Source: an uncultured Prevotellaceae bacterium (GTDB taxonomy: Bacteria; Bacteroidota; Bacteroidia; Bacteroidales; Bacteroidaceae). Taken from it: a stretch of 48,247 bases of DNA. Below the pieces are notes generated by a model, which was not told the DNA's origin, searched no databases, and saw only the letters and a list, made by a program, of their open reading frames with translations. The position numbers and the translations under genes were made by a program. The first letter of the stretch is position 1. The number at the start of each line of letters is the position of its first letter. Below, in pieces: positions 1 to 9,064 of the stretch. The stretch spans positions 1 to 48,247 of the forward strand of contig ONGG01000021.1 of assembly GCA_900317305.1 (NCBI GenBank), in the 5' to 3' direction.

Positions 1-38
1 TGCAAAAACTCAATGAGAGACTGGCAAAAGCAGGATAG
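1..38 (+). CDS. C-terminal tail of a gene entering from the left edge (partial)
   Basis: The first bases read in one plus-strand frame as QKLNERLAKAG followed by a TAG stop at 36-38. The charged, helix-like ending resembles the coiled tail of many cytoplasmic proteins, but eleven residues cannot identify a family. It is convergent with the AraC-type regulator gene that ends at 128. The 89 bases between hold no clear terminator. The tail may be chance, so confidence is low. Confidence 0.3.
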   Translation, partial: QKLNERLAKAG

Positions 39-127
39 TATGCAATGCCGGCAAACGCCTGGGTGTCAGCCCGCCGCTACCTTTGTTATATGATAGGTGC
101 CGCCTCACTTTGCCGCCCTCCCCTTGG

Positions 128-1828
128 TTATGTTGATTGCTCCTTGGCCATTCGCTGGTATTGTGAAGGGGTGAGTCCGGTGATTTTCTTGAAAGTACGG
201 ATGAAGTGGCTCCTTGATTTGAATCCCACCTCCTCGGCGATGGCCTCGTTGGTCTTCGAGCCGTAGTTCTTGGTGTCGACGAGCCGTTTGCACACCTCGG
301 TGATGCGTTGCTCATTGAGCAGGGTGTTGAAATTCTTGCCAATGGTCTCGTTGATGACCTGCGACACATATTTGGTGTTCGAGCCCACTAAAGATGCCAG
401 CTTGTCGATGGTGAAGTCGTCCTGGCAGAATTGTGCGGGGTCGTGCATCACCTCACGGATGCTTTGAAGCAGCTGTTGCCGGCTCTCGTCGGTGAGGCCC
501 GACGAGCGGTAGCGCTCGTTGCCGCGCTCCTTGCTCTGGTATTGGTCGAGGAGGGTGGCATATTGCTGGTGAAGTTGCTGCTCGTGTTCCTCCTGCTTGA
601 TGAGGGCCACGTTTTTCTTGAACAGGTCTTTGTTGCTTCGTGCCAGGCGCCGGTTCTGCCATATCATGAGTCCGAGGAAGGCCAAGGCAAGGAGCAGTCC
701 GGTGAGGATGGCCATGGTGGCGATGTTGCGGAGACGTTTCTCCGTACGCAGTTCCGACAGTTGGTTCTCATATTTCGCCGACTCGTGAAGGAACTGCATG
801 TCCTTGATTTTCCCATATTCGTTGGCGATGTTTACCGAGTCCTTGAGTTCCATGTATCGGTATTTGGCCTCGCGGGCATGTGGCAGGTCGCCTTTCTGGT
901 TATAGCACAGCACTTGATACTTGTAGGTGTTGATGAGCATGTCGAGGCTGTGGCTCTCGCGCGATTTTCTCTCGCAGATATCGAGGCACTCGGCGGCCTT
1001 TCCGTATTCGCCCATCTGCATGTAGGCTTTGGCAATATACATATAGGCCGGTACCTCGTGGGAGACAACGAAGGGCAGTGGTTGTGCGATGTCGATGGCC
1101 TGGCGGAACGACGCGATGGCTTCTAGGTAACGGTGGTTGTACGACTGCTCCATGCCATCACAAATCTTGCTGACAAATTGGTATTGGGCATCCTTGGGCG
1201 TGATGGGCGTGTGGCGGAACCGTTTGATGAGTTCCTGCGAGTGCTGCAGGCTGTCCATGTCCCAGTCGAGGTCGAGCAGGTTGTGGAGCGTGTTGAGGAG
1301 CGACCCCCAGTCGTGCCGTTGCTCGCTGATGTCGTAAGCCATGTTGAGGTATTTACGGGCATTGGCGTAGTCGTTGTAGTAGATGTAAATGCCCGCGATG
1401 TTGTTGTAAGTGCGGTAGGCGATGGAGTCGTCGGCAACATCGATGACTTTCATGAAATAGGAGAAGGCCACAGAGTAGTCGGAGCGCATCATCGCTATGG
1501 CTCCGGCATTGTTGAGAGCATAAATGTAGGTGCGTTTCTCCTCCTCATCCATTTTGGGCCGAAACTGGCTTGTGACTACGGTGAGGCAAGCAAGGGCACT
1601 GTCGAGACTGCCTTTCGACAGGTAGTCCATGCCTTTACGATAGGTTTCGGAAATAGGGGTATTGGCGTATTTCTTGTATACGGATGATGCCTCGAATGCT
1701 GTTCCTTGGGCCAAAACATTGTGTGGCGCAAAGAAGAGGAACAGCACCAGCCATATCATACGGACAAGCAAGGCAGCTTGTGCCTTTTCGTGAAAAGTCA
1801 CATTCCAAAAACGCGCTGATTGTGCCAT
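128..1828 (-). CDS. Membrane-anchored TPR protein with C-terminal AraC-type DNA-binding domain
   Basis: Seen: a hydrophobic signal-like segment (MIWLVLFLFFAPHNVLAQ), about 300 residues of helical repeats with TPR character, one transmembrane segment (IATMAILTGLLLALAFLGLMIW), a coiled linker, and a C-terminal AraC-type double helix-turn-helix ending in GFKSRSHFIRTFKKITGLTPSQYQ. This layout, with a periplasmic TPR sensor, one membrane pass and a cytoplasmic AraC domain, is a known Bacteroidota class of one-piece membrane regulators, so it probably reads an envelope signal and controls transcription directly. The frame is open up to an ATG at 1891, but a -7 box (TAATTTTG) at 1859-1866 lies downstream of that codon. 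The start is therefore more likely 1828, which keeps positive charge before the hydrophobic stretch, or 1759, where the hydrophobic stretch itself begins. The target genes are unknown; the adjacent secreted-protein run is a guess only. Confidence 0.85.
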   Translation of the reverse strand: MAQSARFWNVTFHEKAQAALLVRMIWLVLFLFFAPHNVLAQGTAFEASSVYKKYANTPISETYRKGMDYLSKGSLDSALACLTVVTSQFRPKMDEEEKRTYIYALNNAGAIAMMRSDYSVAFSYFMKVIDVADDSIAYRTYNNIAGIYIYYNDYANARKYLNMAYDISEQRHDWGSLLNTLHNLLDLDWDMDSLQHSQELIKRFRHTPITPKDAQYQFVSKICDGMEQSYNHRYLEAIASFRQAIDIAQPLPFVVSHEVPAYMYIAKAYMQMGEYGKAAECLDICERKSRESHSLDMLINTYKYQVLCYNQKGDLPHAREAKYRYMELKDSVNIANEYGKIKDMQFLHESAKYENQLSELRTEKRLRNIATMAILTGLLLALAFLGLMIWQNRRLARSNKDLFKKNVALIKQEEHEQQLHQQYATLLDQYQSKERGNERYRSSGLTDESRQQLLQSIREVMHDPAQFCQDDFTIDKLASLVGSNTKYVSQVINETIGKNFNTLLNEQRITEVCKRLVDTKNYGSKTNEAIAEEVGFKSRSHFIRTFKKITGLTPSQYQRMAKEQST

Positions 1829-1858
1829 TTTGCAATTCGATTTTGATGCAATTGGATG

Positions 1859-1893
1859 CAAAATTAAGGATTTTATCCGAGTTATGAGCACAA
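1859..1893 (-). promoter_or_regulatory. Probable promoter of the TPR/AraC regulator
   Basis: On the minus strand a TAATTTTG box (1859-1866) matches the Bacteroidota -7 consensus TAnnTTTG. A TTG at 1891-1893 could serve as the -33 element, although the 24-base gap is longer than the usual 19-21. The box matters because it rules against the upstream ATG at 1891 as the translation start. Confidence 0.4.
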
Positions 1894-1925
1894 TAATGGC
1901 ACAAATTTGAAAATGCGGGTGTCGG

Positions 1926-1975
1926 ACAAAAAATCAGGCTCAAGGGGATTCTTTGAGGAGCCCCTTGAGCCTGAT
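1926..1975 (-). terminator. Intrinsic terminator after the Omp28-like gene
   Basis: A 15-bp perfect stem (ATCAGGCTCAAGGGG at 1933-1947, its complement at 1961-1975) with a 13-nt loop is followed, in the minus direction, by a run of six T. It lies just past the stop of the gene at 1998 and ends the transcript of the secreted-protein run. Confidence 0.8.
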
Positions 1976-1997
1976 GAATATGAAGCGTAGCCGGTTG

Positions 1998-3764
1998 CTA
2001 CTTCACCACCTGCTTCTTGCCGTTGATGATGTAGAGTCCGGGACGCAGTGTCTCGCTCTGGATGCGACGTCCTTGGAGGTCGTAGACGATGCCCTTGGCG
2101 CTGTCGTTGCCAACAACTGAGGATATGCCGTTGACCACACTGAAGTCGCTGGCATACTGGGTGCCGGCGTTGGCCACCTCGCTTTTCGTGGCGTCGTTGG
2201 CATCGTAGTCGTAGATCATGGCTATCACCTGCAGGTTGTCGAACACATAGTCGGCCCTCAGGTCGAGCGTGCAGTCGTAGCTGTAGTCGTCGCCGTTCCA
2301 CTCGATGACCTCACCCCAGTCGCTGTTTACTTTGCGCACCACATGCTGGTGGATGAACGAGCCAGAGGCGCCAGCCTGGCTGTGCGCGGCGATGTTGTTC
2401 TCTACCAGGTATACGGTGATGCGTGGCGGATTGACGCAGAAGTCCTCTTTCGAGCGGCTGCCACTGACGTTGATGTTCAGCTTGTTGGCCTCCAGGTCGG
2501 CCTCGGTTTTGATATTGAGCGACACGAACGCAGGTCTCGACAGACGGTAGTTGGCACTTGCCTCGAGATCGGCCAGCGATGAGGGATTGAACACCGGTGT
2601 CGACGCACCGTTAGGTGTCCAGCGGTCTAACATGAGCGCGGGAGCGTAGGTGGAGCCACCGGCGTTGAAATACCAGAGGTAATTGTAGGCGCAGGGCACC
2701 GTGAGCCAGTCGGTGTAGTAGGCCGAATGGTGGCATACGGCCAAAACCACATCCTTGTACTTGTCTTTCTCGAGCATGTCGTGGATGTAGGAGGCCACGC
2801 GCGGGCAGTTGGAGCATTGCTCGGTGGTGAACTCCTCGAGCAGCATGACGCGGGTGTAGTCGTGATTCACGATGTCGAACACGTCGCTTGCCACGTTGTC
2901 TTCCATATTCAGGTCGTCGCCCTCATTGAGTTTGCTGATGGTGACGGTCACCTTGCCAGGACCAGTGGTCTGGATGGCAGGGGCTATCTCAAACTCAAAG
3001 GTCTTGCTATCCTGATAGGCGAGTTCGCCGTCGATGTGGGCGGTGTACACCTCGTCGATGCCATCGATGCGGGCCTCCACGTCGAATCCGGTAATGGTCT
3101 GCACAGCAATGTTCCTCACCTCGCCGGTGATGGTCATCTTGCCCTTGTCGATGATGTAATATTCGGGTGCGTCGATCGATACCAGCCTCAGGTTCAGTTT
3201 GGGAAGGTTGTCACCATAGACGAGACCTTCCACACAGAGCATACCCTCATCGGAGCGGTCGGTCCACTCGCCGTCGCCATGCTTCAGGAAGAGCGCGTTG
3301 GGAGTGGGGGTCAGGAATACCGACACGCCTTGGTTGACGGACGACTGGTGGTAGGAGAATCCGATGTACAGTCCGTCGGTGTTGGTGCCGTCGAGCGGCA
3401 GTGGTGTGTTGAGCTTGATCTCGTTCCAACCCTTCACAATGTCGGCTTTGGGAATGCCTCCCTCGGCAAGGTTGGCCCCGTCGAGCTTGTCGCGCAGCCA
3501 CACACACAAGGTGTCGATGCCGATTTTCTGTGCCAGACCGGCACGGATGGCGCCAATCTCATTGCCTTTGTTCACATTGATGTCGCTGGCAGGCAACCAG
3601 ATGGCCCCGCTTACCCAGATGTCTTTTTCGGTAGAGCAGAACTCCCTATGAGGGGTGGTGCTCACTTCGCCATTGCAGTAGCCTATGTTCAGTCCTGAGA
3701 TTTGAGCATTGCCCGCTGTGCAGACAGCGAGCAATGCAAAAATCGAAAAAAGGAATTTCCTCAT
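1998..3764 (-). CDS. Secreted Omp28-related protein with thioredoxin-like CxxC motif and Por-type C-terminal signal
   Basis: The 588-residue product opens with a signal peptide (MRKFLFSIFALLAVCTAGNAQ). Residues about 195-300 look like a beta-sandwich. From about 305 comes an Omp28-like thioredoxin fold, VMLLEEFTTEQCSNCP, with CSNC at 317-320 in the position of the redox CxxC. The C-terminus (GIVYDLQGRRI, then LRPGLYIINGKKQVVK) matches the short sorting motif common on Bacteroidota surface or secreted proteins. The protein is therefore probably exported and anchored or released by type IX secretion. Omp28-family members are surface proteins of poorly known function; disulfide or redox activity is inferred from CxxC alone. 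The gene starts 8 bp after the stop of the 1111-residue gene, so the two are probably co-transcribed. Confidence 0.85.
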   Translation of the reverse strand: MRKFLFSIFALLAVCTAGNAQISGLNIGYCNGEVSTTPHREFCSTEKDIWVSGAIWLPASDINVNKGNEIGAIRAGLAQKIGIDTLCVWLRDKLDGANLAEGGIPKADIVKGWNEIKLNTPLPLDGTNTDGLYIGFSYHQSSVNQGVSVFLTPTPNALFLKHGDGEWTDRSDEGMLCVEGLVYGDNLPKLNLRLVSIDAPEYYIIDKGKMTITGEVRNIAVQTITGFDVEARIDGIDEVYTAHIDGELAYQDSKTFEFEIAPAIQTTGPGKVTVTISKLNEGDDLNMEDNVASDVFDIVNHDYTRVMLLEEFTTEQCSNCPRVASYIHDMLEKDKYKDVVLAVCHHSAYYTDWLTVPCAYNYLWYFNAGGSTYAPALMLDRWTPNGASTPVFNPSSLADLEASANYRLSRPAFVSLNIKTEADLEANKLNINVSGSRSKEDFCVNPPRITVYLVENNIAAHSQAGASGSFIHQHVVRKVNSDWGEVIEWNGDDYSYDCTLDLRADYVFDNLQVIAMIYDYDANDATKSEVANAGTQYASDFSVVNGISSVVGNDSAKGIVYDLQGRRIQSETLRPGLYIINGKKQVVK

Positions 3765-3772
3765 TTACAACA

Positions 3773-6700
3773 TTATTTGATAATGATTTTCTGTGTCTTC
3801 ACGTTGCCATCTTTCGTGGTGGTGCGGATGATGTTCACGCCCTTGGCAGGAGCGTCGAGACGTGTGCCGCTGAGGTTGTAAATCTCCTCGCTCTCCACGT
3901 TGCGGCTGTGAGAGAGGGTGCTGATTCCCAGTTCATTGTACTTGTCGTTGGTGTAGATGAACGCGTCGTCGAGACGGAGCACATACTGGCCTTCGCAACC
4001 ATGGTGACGGTAGGCCAGGTAGATGGTCTTGCCGGCATAGCTGTCGAGGTCGACAATGTGGTTGATCCATCCTCCCACCTTGGTTTGGTCCTCACCATAA
4101 TCGGCGGGCTCGTCAATAGTCTCCTCGATGACAGGCTGGTAGCCGTTGATAATGTAGTCGACGCTACCATCGGCCACACCAGTGAGGTCCTCCACGATGT
4201 ATAAGCTGTAGTGCTCGGCATAGCGCACGGGGTGGAAGGCACTGATGTAGTAACTCAGCTTGGCACCCTCGGCAGGAATCTGGAATGCGGGCGAGAAGGT
4301 CCAGTTGTCGGGAGCATAAGAGCCACCGTAGGGATCGGCAGAGGCAGAGCCCAGACACTCATGTCCACTCAGCACATACTCAGGTCTGTCACCCCAGAGG
4401 TTCCAACCCAGTTTCCAGGTGTCGCCGTCGCGGTCGTTGTCGAATACGATCCATCCGTAGCCATCGTCCTCGAAGTCACCTGGATAGATGATGCCTTTCT
4501 GGCCTAGAGCTACAGCCTCGACGGGCACTTTCACATCACCACCAGTGGTGTGAATGATGATGTTGCCAGTGTAGGTCTTGTCTTCGTCAAGCACTTCCTG
4601 AGGAGCGAACCAGAGTTCCACGTTCATCGTGTTGCCGAACTCCACCTGGTTGTACCAGCCCTCGGGCACCACGCCATAGAACGGGTCGCCCTCGGTCTCA
4701 GCCTCAATCGACTCAACGCTCAGCGTGGCGCTGCCGGTGTTCTTCAGTTGCACGGTGGCGGTAGCATGGCGCTGTGGGCCAGCGTAGGTAGGCTCGAATG
4801 CCACTGTGCCCTCGGTGACGAGCTCCACGTTATGCTCCTGGAAGTCTTCCACATGCAGGCGGATGTTCTTCACCTCGAAGCGGTGCTTGCCGTGGGTGAC
4901 GCCATCGCCATTTTGGTAGAATTGGAAATTGACATGGTTGCCAAACCATTCCTGTGTCGGATGGATGAAGGTAAGGAACTTGGCATAGTAGCCATCGCTG
5001 TAGGTGCAGAAAGCATCCGAACTGGCGTCCTCATCCTGACCGAAAAGGTAAACCCATCCAGAGTTGTTATTGCATTGGAATTCGACCTGAGCCTTGTCGT
5101 CGTACCAATAATCGATTTCCTGGCCAACTTTTGGAGCACCCCATGTGCGGCCTTCCCATGTTAGGTAACCAATCTTGCCCTCGGGAATGTTGAGTTTGAT
5201 GTTGAGTGAGGCAGTGGTTTCCACGAGGTCGCCGTCGTCGCAGTTGGCGTTATAGGCCACACCGTTCTCCACTATAAATGGATAGCTGGGGTCGGTGCTG
5301 ATTTCCATATATTCGAGACCTTCGCTGACAACTTGACTGAAGTCGGGCATGTCGAAGACCTTGGCTTTGGTAGCGACGGTGTAGGTGCCTGCCGAGGTCT
5401 CCACGGTGATGTTGGCGGTCTTCACGCCGGAAGTGGTCGATGAGAAGGTGATGGGAATCACGAGGTTTTGGAGTGATGTGGCGGGTTGCACATCGGCCAG
5501 GTCGGCCTTGAACTCATCGTTGTCGGAGGTGAGGTTCACCAGGGTCAGAGGATTGGCGCCACGGTTCTGGATTTCGATGTTCTGCGTGCCGCTCACGTTG
5601 TAGCCGTCCTCCACGAGGAAGTTACCGAAGTCGATGCTCTCGGTCTTCAGTTCTGCAGCGTCGGCTGGCAGGTCCTCAAGGTCGAGGGTCAGGCCGGTGA
5701 GGTAGAGACCGTTGCTCTCAATGCCTGAGTAGTAGCTGCACTGGTGTTGGAACCTGACAAAGTGCTCGCCTGGAGCCATCTCGATGGTGCCATTGAAGTC
5801 GCCCTCGTCGCTTGTGGCATAGGCGGCTGCGTCGCTGTCGACAAAGTATCCGGTAAGCAACAGCCATGCGTAGCGGAAGGTCGGGTCGTTCTTGTAGAAT
5901 CCTTCATAGGAGAATTTTCCAAGTTTGCCCTCGGGCACGCTGAAACGCACCCACAGGTCGGAGATGCCGGAGGCTCCCTTGGTGCCGGAAACGGCAGCGG
6001 GAACACCATTATACTCTCCCATTTCGAATGGATAGTCGAGACTGGTGTTGAAGGTGAACTCACCTTTCTTCACAATGGCCGAATAGTCGGGGATGGGCAC
6101 GATCTTGCCCGTGATGCCAACGAGCAAACTGCCGTCGTCGGCACCAGTGTCGTAGTTGATCAGGGCATTGGCCTCAATCTCGTCGGTAGGCTCTGGACCA
6201 GCCAACTCAAAGGTGGCATAAGTATAGGAGAGTCCTGGAATCGTTCCGCCCGAGTTGCTGGTGATGTATCCTGCTGGGTCGCTCTCTACCTCCACAGCGA
6301 AGTCGACATCGCCCTTACCAATGTTGATGAGGGGGATGGAGTCTTTCACGGCCTCAGTGGCGGGGAAGTTCTCACCCAGGTCGAGGGTCTCGTTGAAGCA
6401 AACCAGGTCGCCGCTTTCCTTAGGCAGGCAGATAACCATCTTGCGATACGACTTGAACAGGCCATACGACTGACCGCTGGGTGCGTACTCCGCAATACCA
6501 ACAGCTTGGTCGGTGGTGAGTTTTTCGAAGTCGCCTTCCACATGGAACACCAGATTGTCTTCGGGAATCATTGTTCCGTTGTCGGCAAGTTGTCCGCAGG
6601 CAAGAACACCAGTATAGTAGTTGTAGATCATACCACACACCGTTGCTTGCTCGAAAACAGTGGAGGTGGGGATGGTGATGGTCTTCGAGGCCTCGTCGTA

Positions 6701-7108
6701 CGTACCGCTGAAGTCGGTGTCGAGGTTCGGCGTGTAGTCGTTGGGATTGAAGAGGTTGAAGAAATTGGAGAACGTCACCTTGTTGCCATCGCGTGTGATG
6801 CCGATGTTGTAGGTGAAGATGTCACCACCATTGAGTACGAAAGAGTAATTCCGTGTGGTGCTCTGGGCAGCTACGAAATACTCCACTTTCTCACCTTCGC
6901 CATCAGCACGCACCAGTTTGCGTGTGGGAGCGGCCTTTTGGGCGGCCCTTGCACTCTCTGGTACCATTTTCTCCAACTGCCGTTGGTCTTCCTTGCTGAT
7001 CTGGCTGAACGGGAAGTCAGTTGAGACTGGTCGCACGTCGGTTGTCTTCTGGGCATAGGCCATACTGACAGCGAACAGGACCCAAACTAAGCATAGAAAT
7101 TTTCTCAT
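3773..7108 (-). CDS. Large secreted choice-of-anchor protein with cleaved-adhesin-type domain and Por-type C-terminal signal
   Basis: The 1111-residue protein begins with a signal peptide (MRKFLCLVWVLFAVSMAYAQ). Two segments have the look of ASPM/SPD-2/hydin-like beta-sandwiches (choice-of-anchor D): one starting near SIDFGNFLVEDGYNV and one near VAFEPTYAGPQRHATATVQL. Residues from about 872 (GIIYPGDFEDDGYGWIVFDN) to about 1055 resemble the cleaved-adhesin/choice-of-anchor J domain, a jelly-roll often found in gingipains and other secreted Bacteroidota proteins. The end (EEIYNLSGTRLDAPAKG, then KIIIK) is a sorting motif. No catalytic domain was recognised, so an adhesive or carbohydrate-contacting surface role is likely but unproven. 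It lies between the M6 protease gene and the Omp28-like gene, all on the same strand. Confidence 0.8.
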   Translation of the reverse strand: MRKFLCLVWVLFAVSMAYAQKTTDVRPVSTDFPFSQISKEDQRQLEKMVPESARAAQKAAPTRKLVRADGEGEKVEYFVAAQSTTRNYSFVLNGGDIFTYNIGITRDGNKVTFSNFFNLFNPNDYTPNLDTDFSGTYDEASKTITIPTSTVFEQATVCGMIYNYYTGVLACGQLADNGTMIPEDNLVFHVEGDFEKLTTDQAVGIAEYAPSGQSYGLFKSYRKMVICLPKESGDLVCFNETLDLGENFPATEAVKDSIPLINIGKGDVDFAVEVESDPAGYITSNSGGTIPGLSYTYATFELAGPEPTDEIEANALINYDTGADDGSLLVGITGKIVPIPDYSAIVKKGEFTFNTSLDYPFEMGEYNGVPAAVSGTKGASGISDLWVRFSVPEGKLGKFSYEGFYKNDPTFRYAWLLLTGYFVDSDAAAYATSDEGDFNGTIEMAPGEHFVRFQHQCSYYSGIESNGLYLTGLTLDLEDLPADAAELKTESIDFGNFLVEDGYNVSGTQNIEIQNRGANPLTLVNLTSDNDEFKADLADVQPATSLQNLVIPITFSSTTSGVKTANITVETSAGTYTVATKAKVFDMPDFSQVVSEGLEYMEISTDPSYPFIVENGVAYNANCDDGDLVETTASLNIKLNIPEGKIGYLTWEGRTWGAPKVGQEIDYWYDDKAQVEFQCNNNSGWVYLFGQDEDASSDAFCTYSDGYYAKFLTFIHPTQEWFGNHVNFQFYQNGDGVTHGKHRFEVKNIRLHVEDFQEHNVELVTEGTVAFEPTYAGPQRHATATVQLKNTGSATLSVESIEAETEGDPFYGVVPEGWYNQVEFGNTMNVELWFAPQEVLDEDKTYTGNIIIHTTGGDVKVPVEAVALGQKGIIYPGDFEDDGYGWIVFDNDRDGDTWKLGWNLWGDRPEYVLSGHECLGSASADPYGGSYAPDNWTFSPAFQIPAEGAKLSYYISAFHPVRYAEHYSLYIVEDLTGVADGSVDYIINGYQPVIEETIDEPADYGEDQTKVGGWINHIVDLDSYAGKTIYLAYRHHGCEGQYVLRLDDAFIYTNDKYNELGISTLSHSRNVESEEIYNLSGTRLDAPAKGVNIIRTTTKDGNVKTQKIIIK

Positions 7109-7168
7109 AAGCTTGATTTTTTGGTTAATAATAATGTATTTTTAGTTTTATGATTATCATTGTCATCC

Positions 7169-8815
7169 CTAATGGCTTAGGAATTTCTGATTCTTTTGAT
7201 TAGAAGTGGCATCGAGGGGTGTCCATATCGTTCGCTCACCCATCCGGTAGATGACTTGTCGCTCGCCGTTCCACCAGTCCAGTCGCTCGTCGCGGATGCC
7301 CGTTTGCCCGTTGTTCCCATAGAAATGGAAACTGATGGTGAGGTCGGCATTGCGTGTGATGTTGGTGATAGGCTTGCCCATCAGTTTCTTCCCGGCCAGA
7401 TTGGGGGTGTAAAGTCGTGCCGGGGGGAAGGAGTTATCGGTAAGGGAGTCGCGCTTGCCATAGGGATAGGGGTCGCGCTGTAGCGAGAAGTCGGTGGCCT
7501 GTTCGTCGTTGTCGGCATGGAAGATGGTCATACGCTGATGGTCGTTCTGGAAATTGCCCACGGTCTGTATCACATTCACGCCATTGGCCTCCCATATCTG
7601 CTTGTCGAAATCGACGTGCACGATGAGCAGTCCGCGCCCGGGCAGTGCGGCGTCCCATCCTGTCTGCTGGCGGTTCTCGAGCATGTAAAACTCGTCAGGG
7701 TTGGCGTCGTTGTAGATGATATAGGCATCGCCATCCTCAGAGAGGGGACGCATGCCGTCTACCTGCATCTCGTCGTTCTTCAGTTCGATGGGGTCGAGCC
7801 ATCCCAGCACCATTCGCTCGTAACTGGTATATCCTGCGGGTATGAAGCCATTGCCGTTATAGTTGCCCAAACCCATCACGTCCCACTTGTTCATGCCGAA
7901 GTTGCCCGATGAGCCCAAGGCGGCATCGTAGTGTTCGGGGAATCCAAAGCAGTGGGAGAACTCATGGCAGATCACGCCGATGCCCGATATCTGTGTGGTG
8001 GAGTGCATCTCGCTGCTGCAGGCATATTGGTCGATGGTATAATCGCCTAATTGCAGCACTTTGCCGTAGTCGCTCTGCAAGAGTGAGTGCTTGTGAGGCC
8101 AGATGGTGTAGGTGTCGGTGCTGTTGTGCTGACCCTCGCCGGCAAAGAGGACGAATACCTGCTCTATCTCGCCGTCGCCATCCCAGTCGTATTGGCTCCA
8201 GTCGGTATCGTTGCCGACCAGTTGGCAAGCCTCGGCTATCATCTCGCCAGCATGGATATTGTGTGATGAGCCGTTGGGCGCGTCCTCGCCATAGTATTTG
8301 TAACTGTGCGAGAGTTCCACAGGTCCGATGACATCGAATGAGAAATCAAACTTTCCACGGCTCTGACTGAGGAAATAGTCGCGCACGCTGCCCTTGAACC
8401 CCATGGTGTTGGTGAATCCCTCGGTGTTGGCCACATTGTTGTAGAGTTCCAGATCGTGCCCCTCCTTGAATTTGCGGTCGCTGAAATTGGCCAGGATGAT
8501 GACGCCCTTGTACTGGCCCTCATAGTGTTTGAAATCGCCCAGGGCGGGTGAGCGGTGTGGCTTGGCGGTTGCCATAAGTCTCACTTTCTCGGCTTGCAGG
8601 TCAATCTCATGAAGACGTTGGTCGGCCGACAGCCTGAAGCACCGGCCATCGTCCGACTGCCAGAAACTCAGGTGCTCGTCGCCCATGAGTTTTACCCGTA
8701 TGCTGTCGCCCTGCACTGTGGCAAAAACACCATGAAAACGCCCCGACACCGGAACGGCGTCAATGCAGAGAGATGTTGCCAAAAAAGCAACGATGGTCCA
8801 AAATAGTCTTCTCAT
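7169..8815 (-). CDS. Secreted M6 family metalloprotease (immune-inhibitor-A-like)
   Basis: The 548-residue protein has an N-terminal signal segment (MRRLFWTIVAFLATSLCIDA) and a zinc protease motif, HEFSHCFGFPEHYD, with the HExxH at 284-288 and the following G and H/D residues expected of the M6 (InhA-like) metzincin group. The region GVIILANFSDRKF and the WPHKHSL segment are also typical of M6 domains. The enzyme should act outside the cell on proteins. The last 40 residues (GERQVIYRMGERTIWTPLDATS) look like a worn form of the sorting motif seen on its two neighbours, ending KFLSH rather than in a basic KK/VK tail, so its secretion or anchoring may differ. Sixty AT-rich bases separate it from the next gene on the strand. 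Confidence 0.88.
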   Translation of the reverse strand: MRRLFWTIVAFLATSLCIDAVPVSGRFHGVFATVQGDSIRVKLMGDEHLSFWQSDDGRCFRLSADQRLHEIDLQAEKVRLMATAKPHRSPALGDFKHYEGQYKGVIILANFSDRKFKEGHDLELYNNVANTEGFTNTMGFKGSVRDYFLSQSRGKFDFSFDVIGPVELSHSYKYYGEDAPNGSSHNIHAGEMIAEACQLVGNDTDWSQYDWDGDGEIEQVFVLFAGEGQHNSTDTYTIWPHKHSLLQSDYGKVLQLGDYTIDQYACSSEMHSTTQISGIGVICHEFSHCFGFPEHYDAALGSSGNFGMNKWDVMGLGNYNGNGFIPAGYTSYERMVLGWLDPIELKNDEMQVDGMRPLSEDGDAYIIYNDANPDEFYMLENRQQTGWDAALPGRGLLIVHVDFDKQIWEANGVNVIQTVGNFQNDHQRMTIFHADNDEQATDFSLQRDPYPYGKRDSLTDNSFPPARLYTPNLAGKKLMGKPITNITRNADLTISFHFYGNNGQTGIRDERLDWWNGERQVIYRMGERTIWTPLDATSNQKNQKFLSH

Positions 8816-8906
8816 AGTTCTATGTTGGTTCCTTGGAACGCGGTGTAGAAGGGTTATCGTGTACTTTTGAAATATCTGTTTTTCCTAGTCGGGCAAAGGA
8901 TTTTTG

Positions 8907-8939
8907 CAAATATACAAAAAAATCCCCAACTATCACAAT
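8907..8939 (-). promoter_or_regulatory. Promoter of the M6 protease gene
   Basis: A TATATTTG box at 8907-8914 (minus strand) fits the -7 consensus TAnnTTTG, and ATTG at 8936-8939 lies 21 bases upstream as the -33 element. The ATG at 8815 would then follow a leader of about 90 nt. The gene is preceded by a 249-bp AT-rich spacer with no other gene in it, which fits a promoter here. Confidence 0.6.
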
Positions 8940-9064
8940 TGTTATTGTTAATTTGCTGCTAAAGTAATAAATTATTAGCAAATCATCCCTTTATGTGATG
9001 TTTTGATATGTTACAATTCAAGAATGGGCACACAAATGGCTTGTTTGGGCACTGTGACGGATGC

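Noticed and set aside
78-85. Plus-strand TACCTTTG as a promoter
   Set aside because: No TTTG stands at the -33 distance and there is no plus-strand gene after it; only the antisense of the regulator follows.
2727-7024. Several antisense frames of 200-430 codons opposite the secreted-protein genes
   Set aside because: They are shadows of the strong third-position bias of the sense genes, and their translations resemble no protein family.
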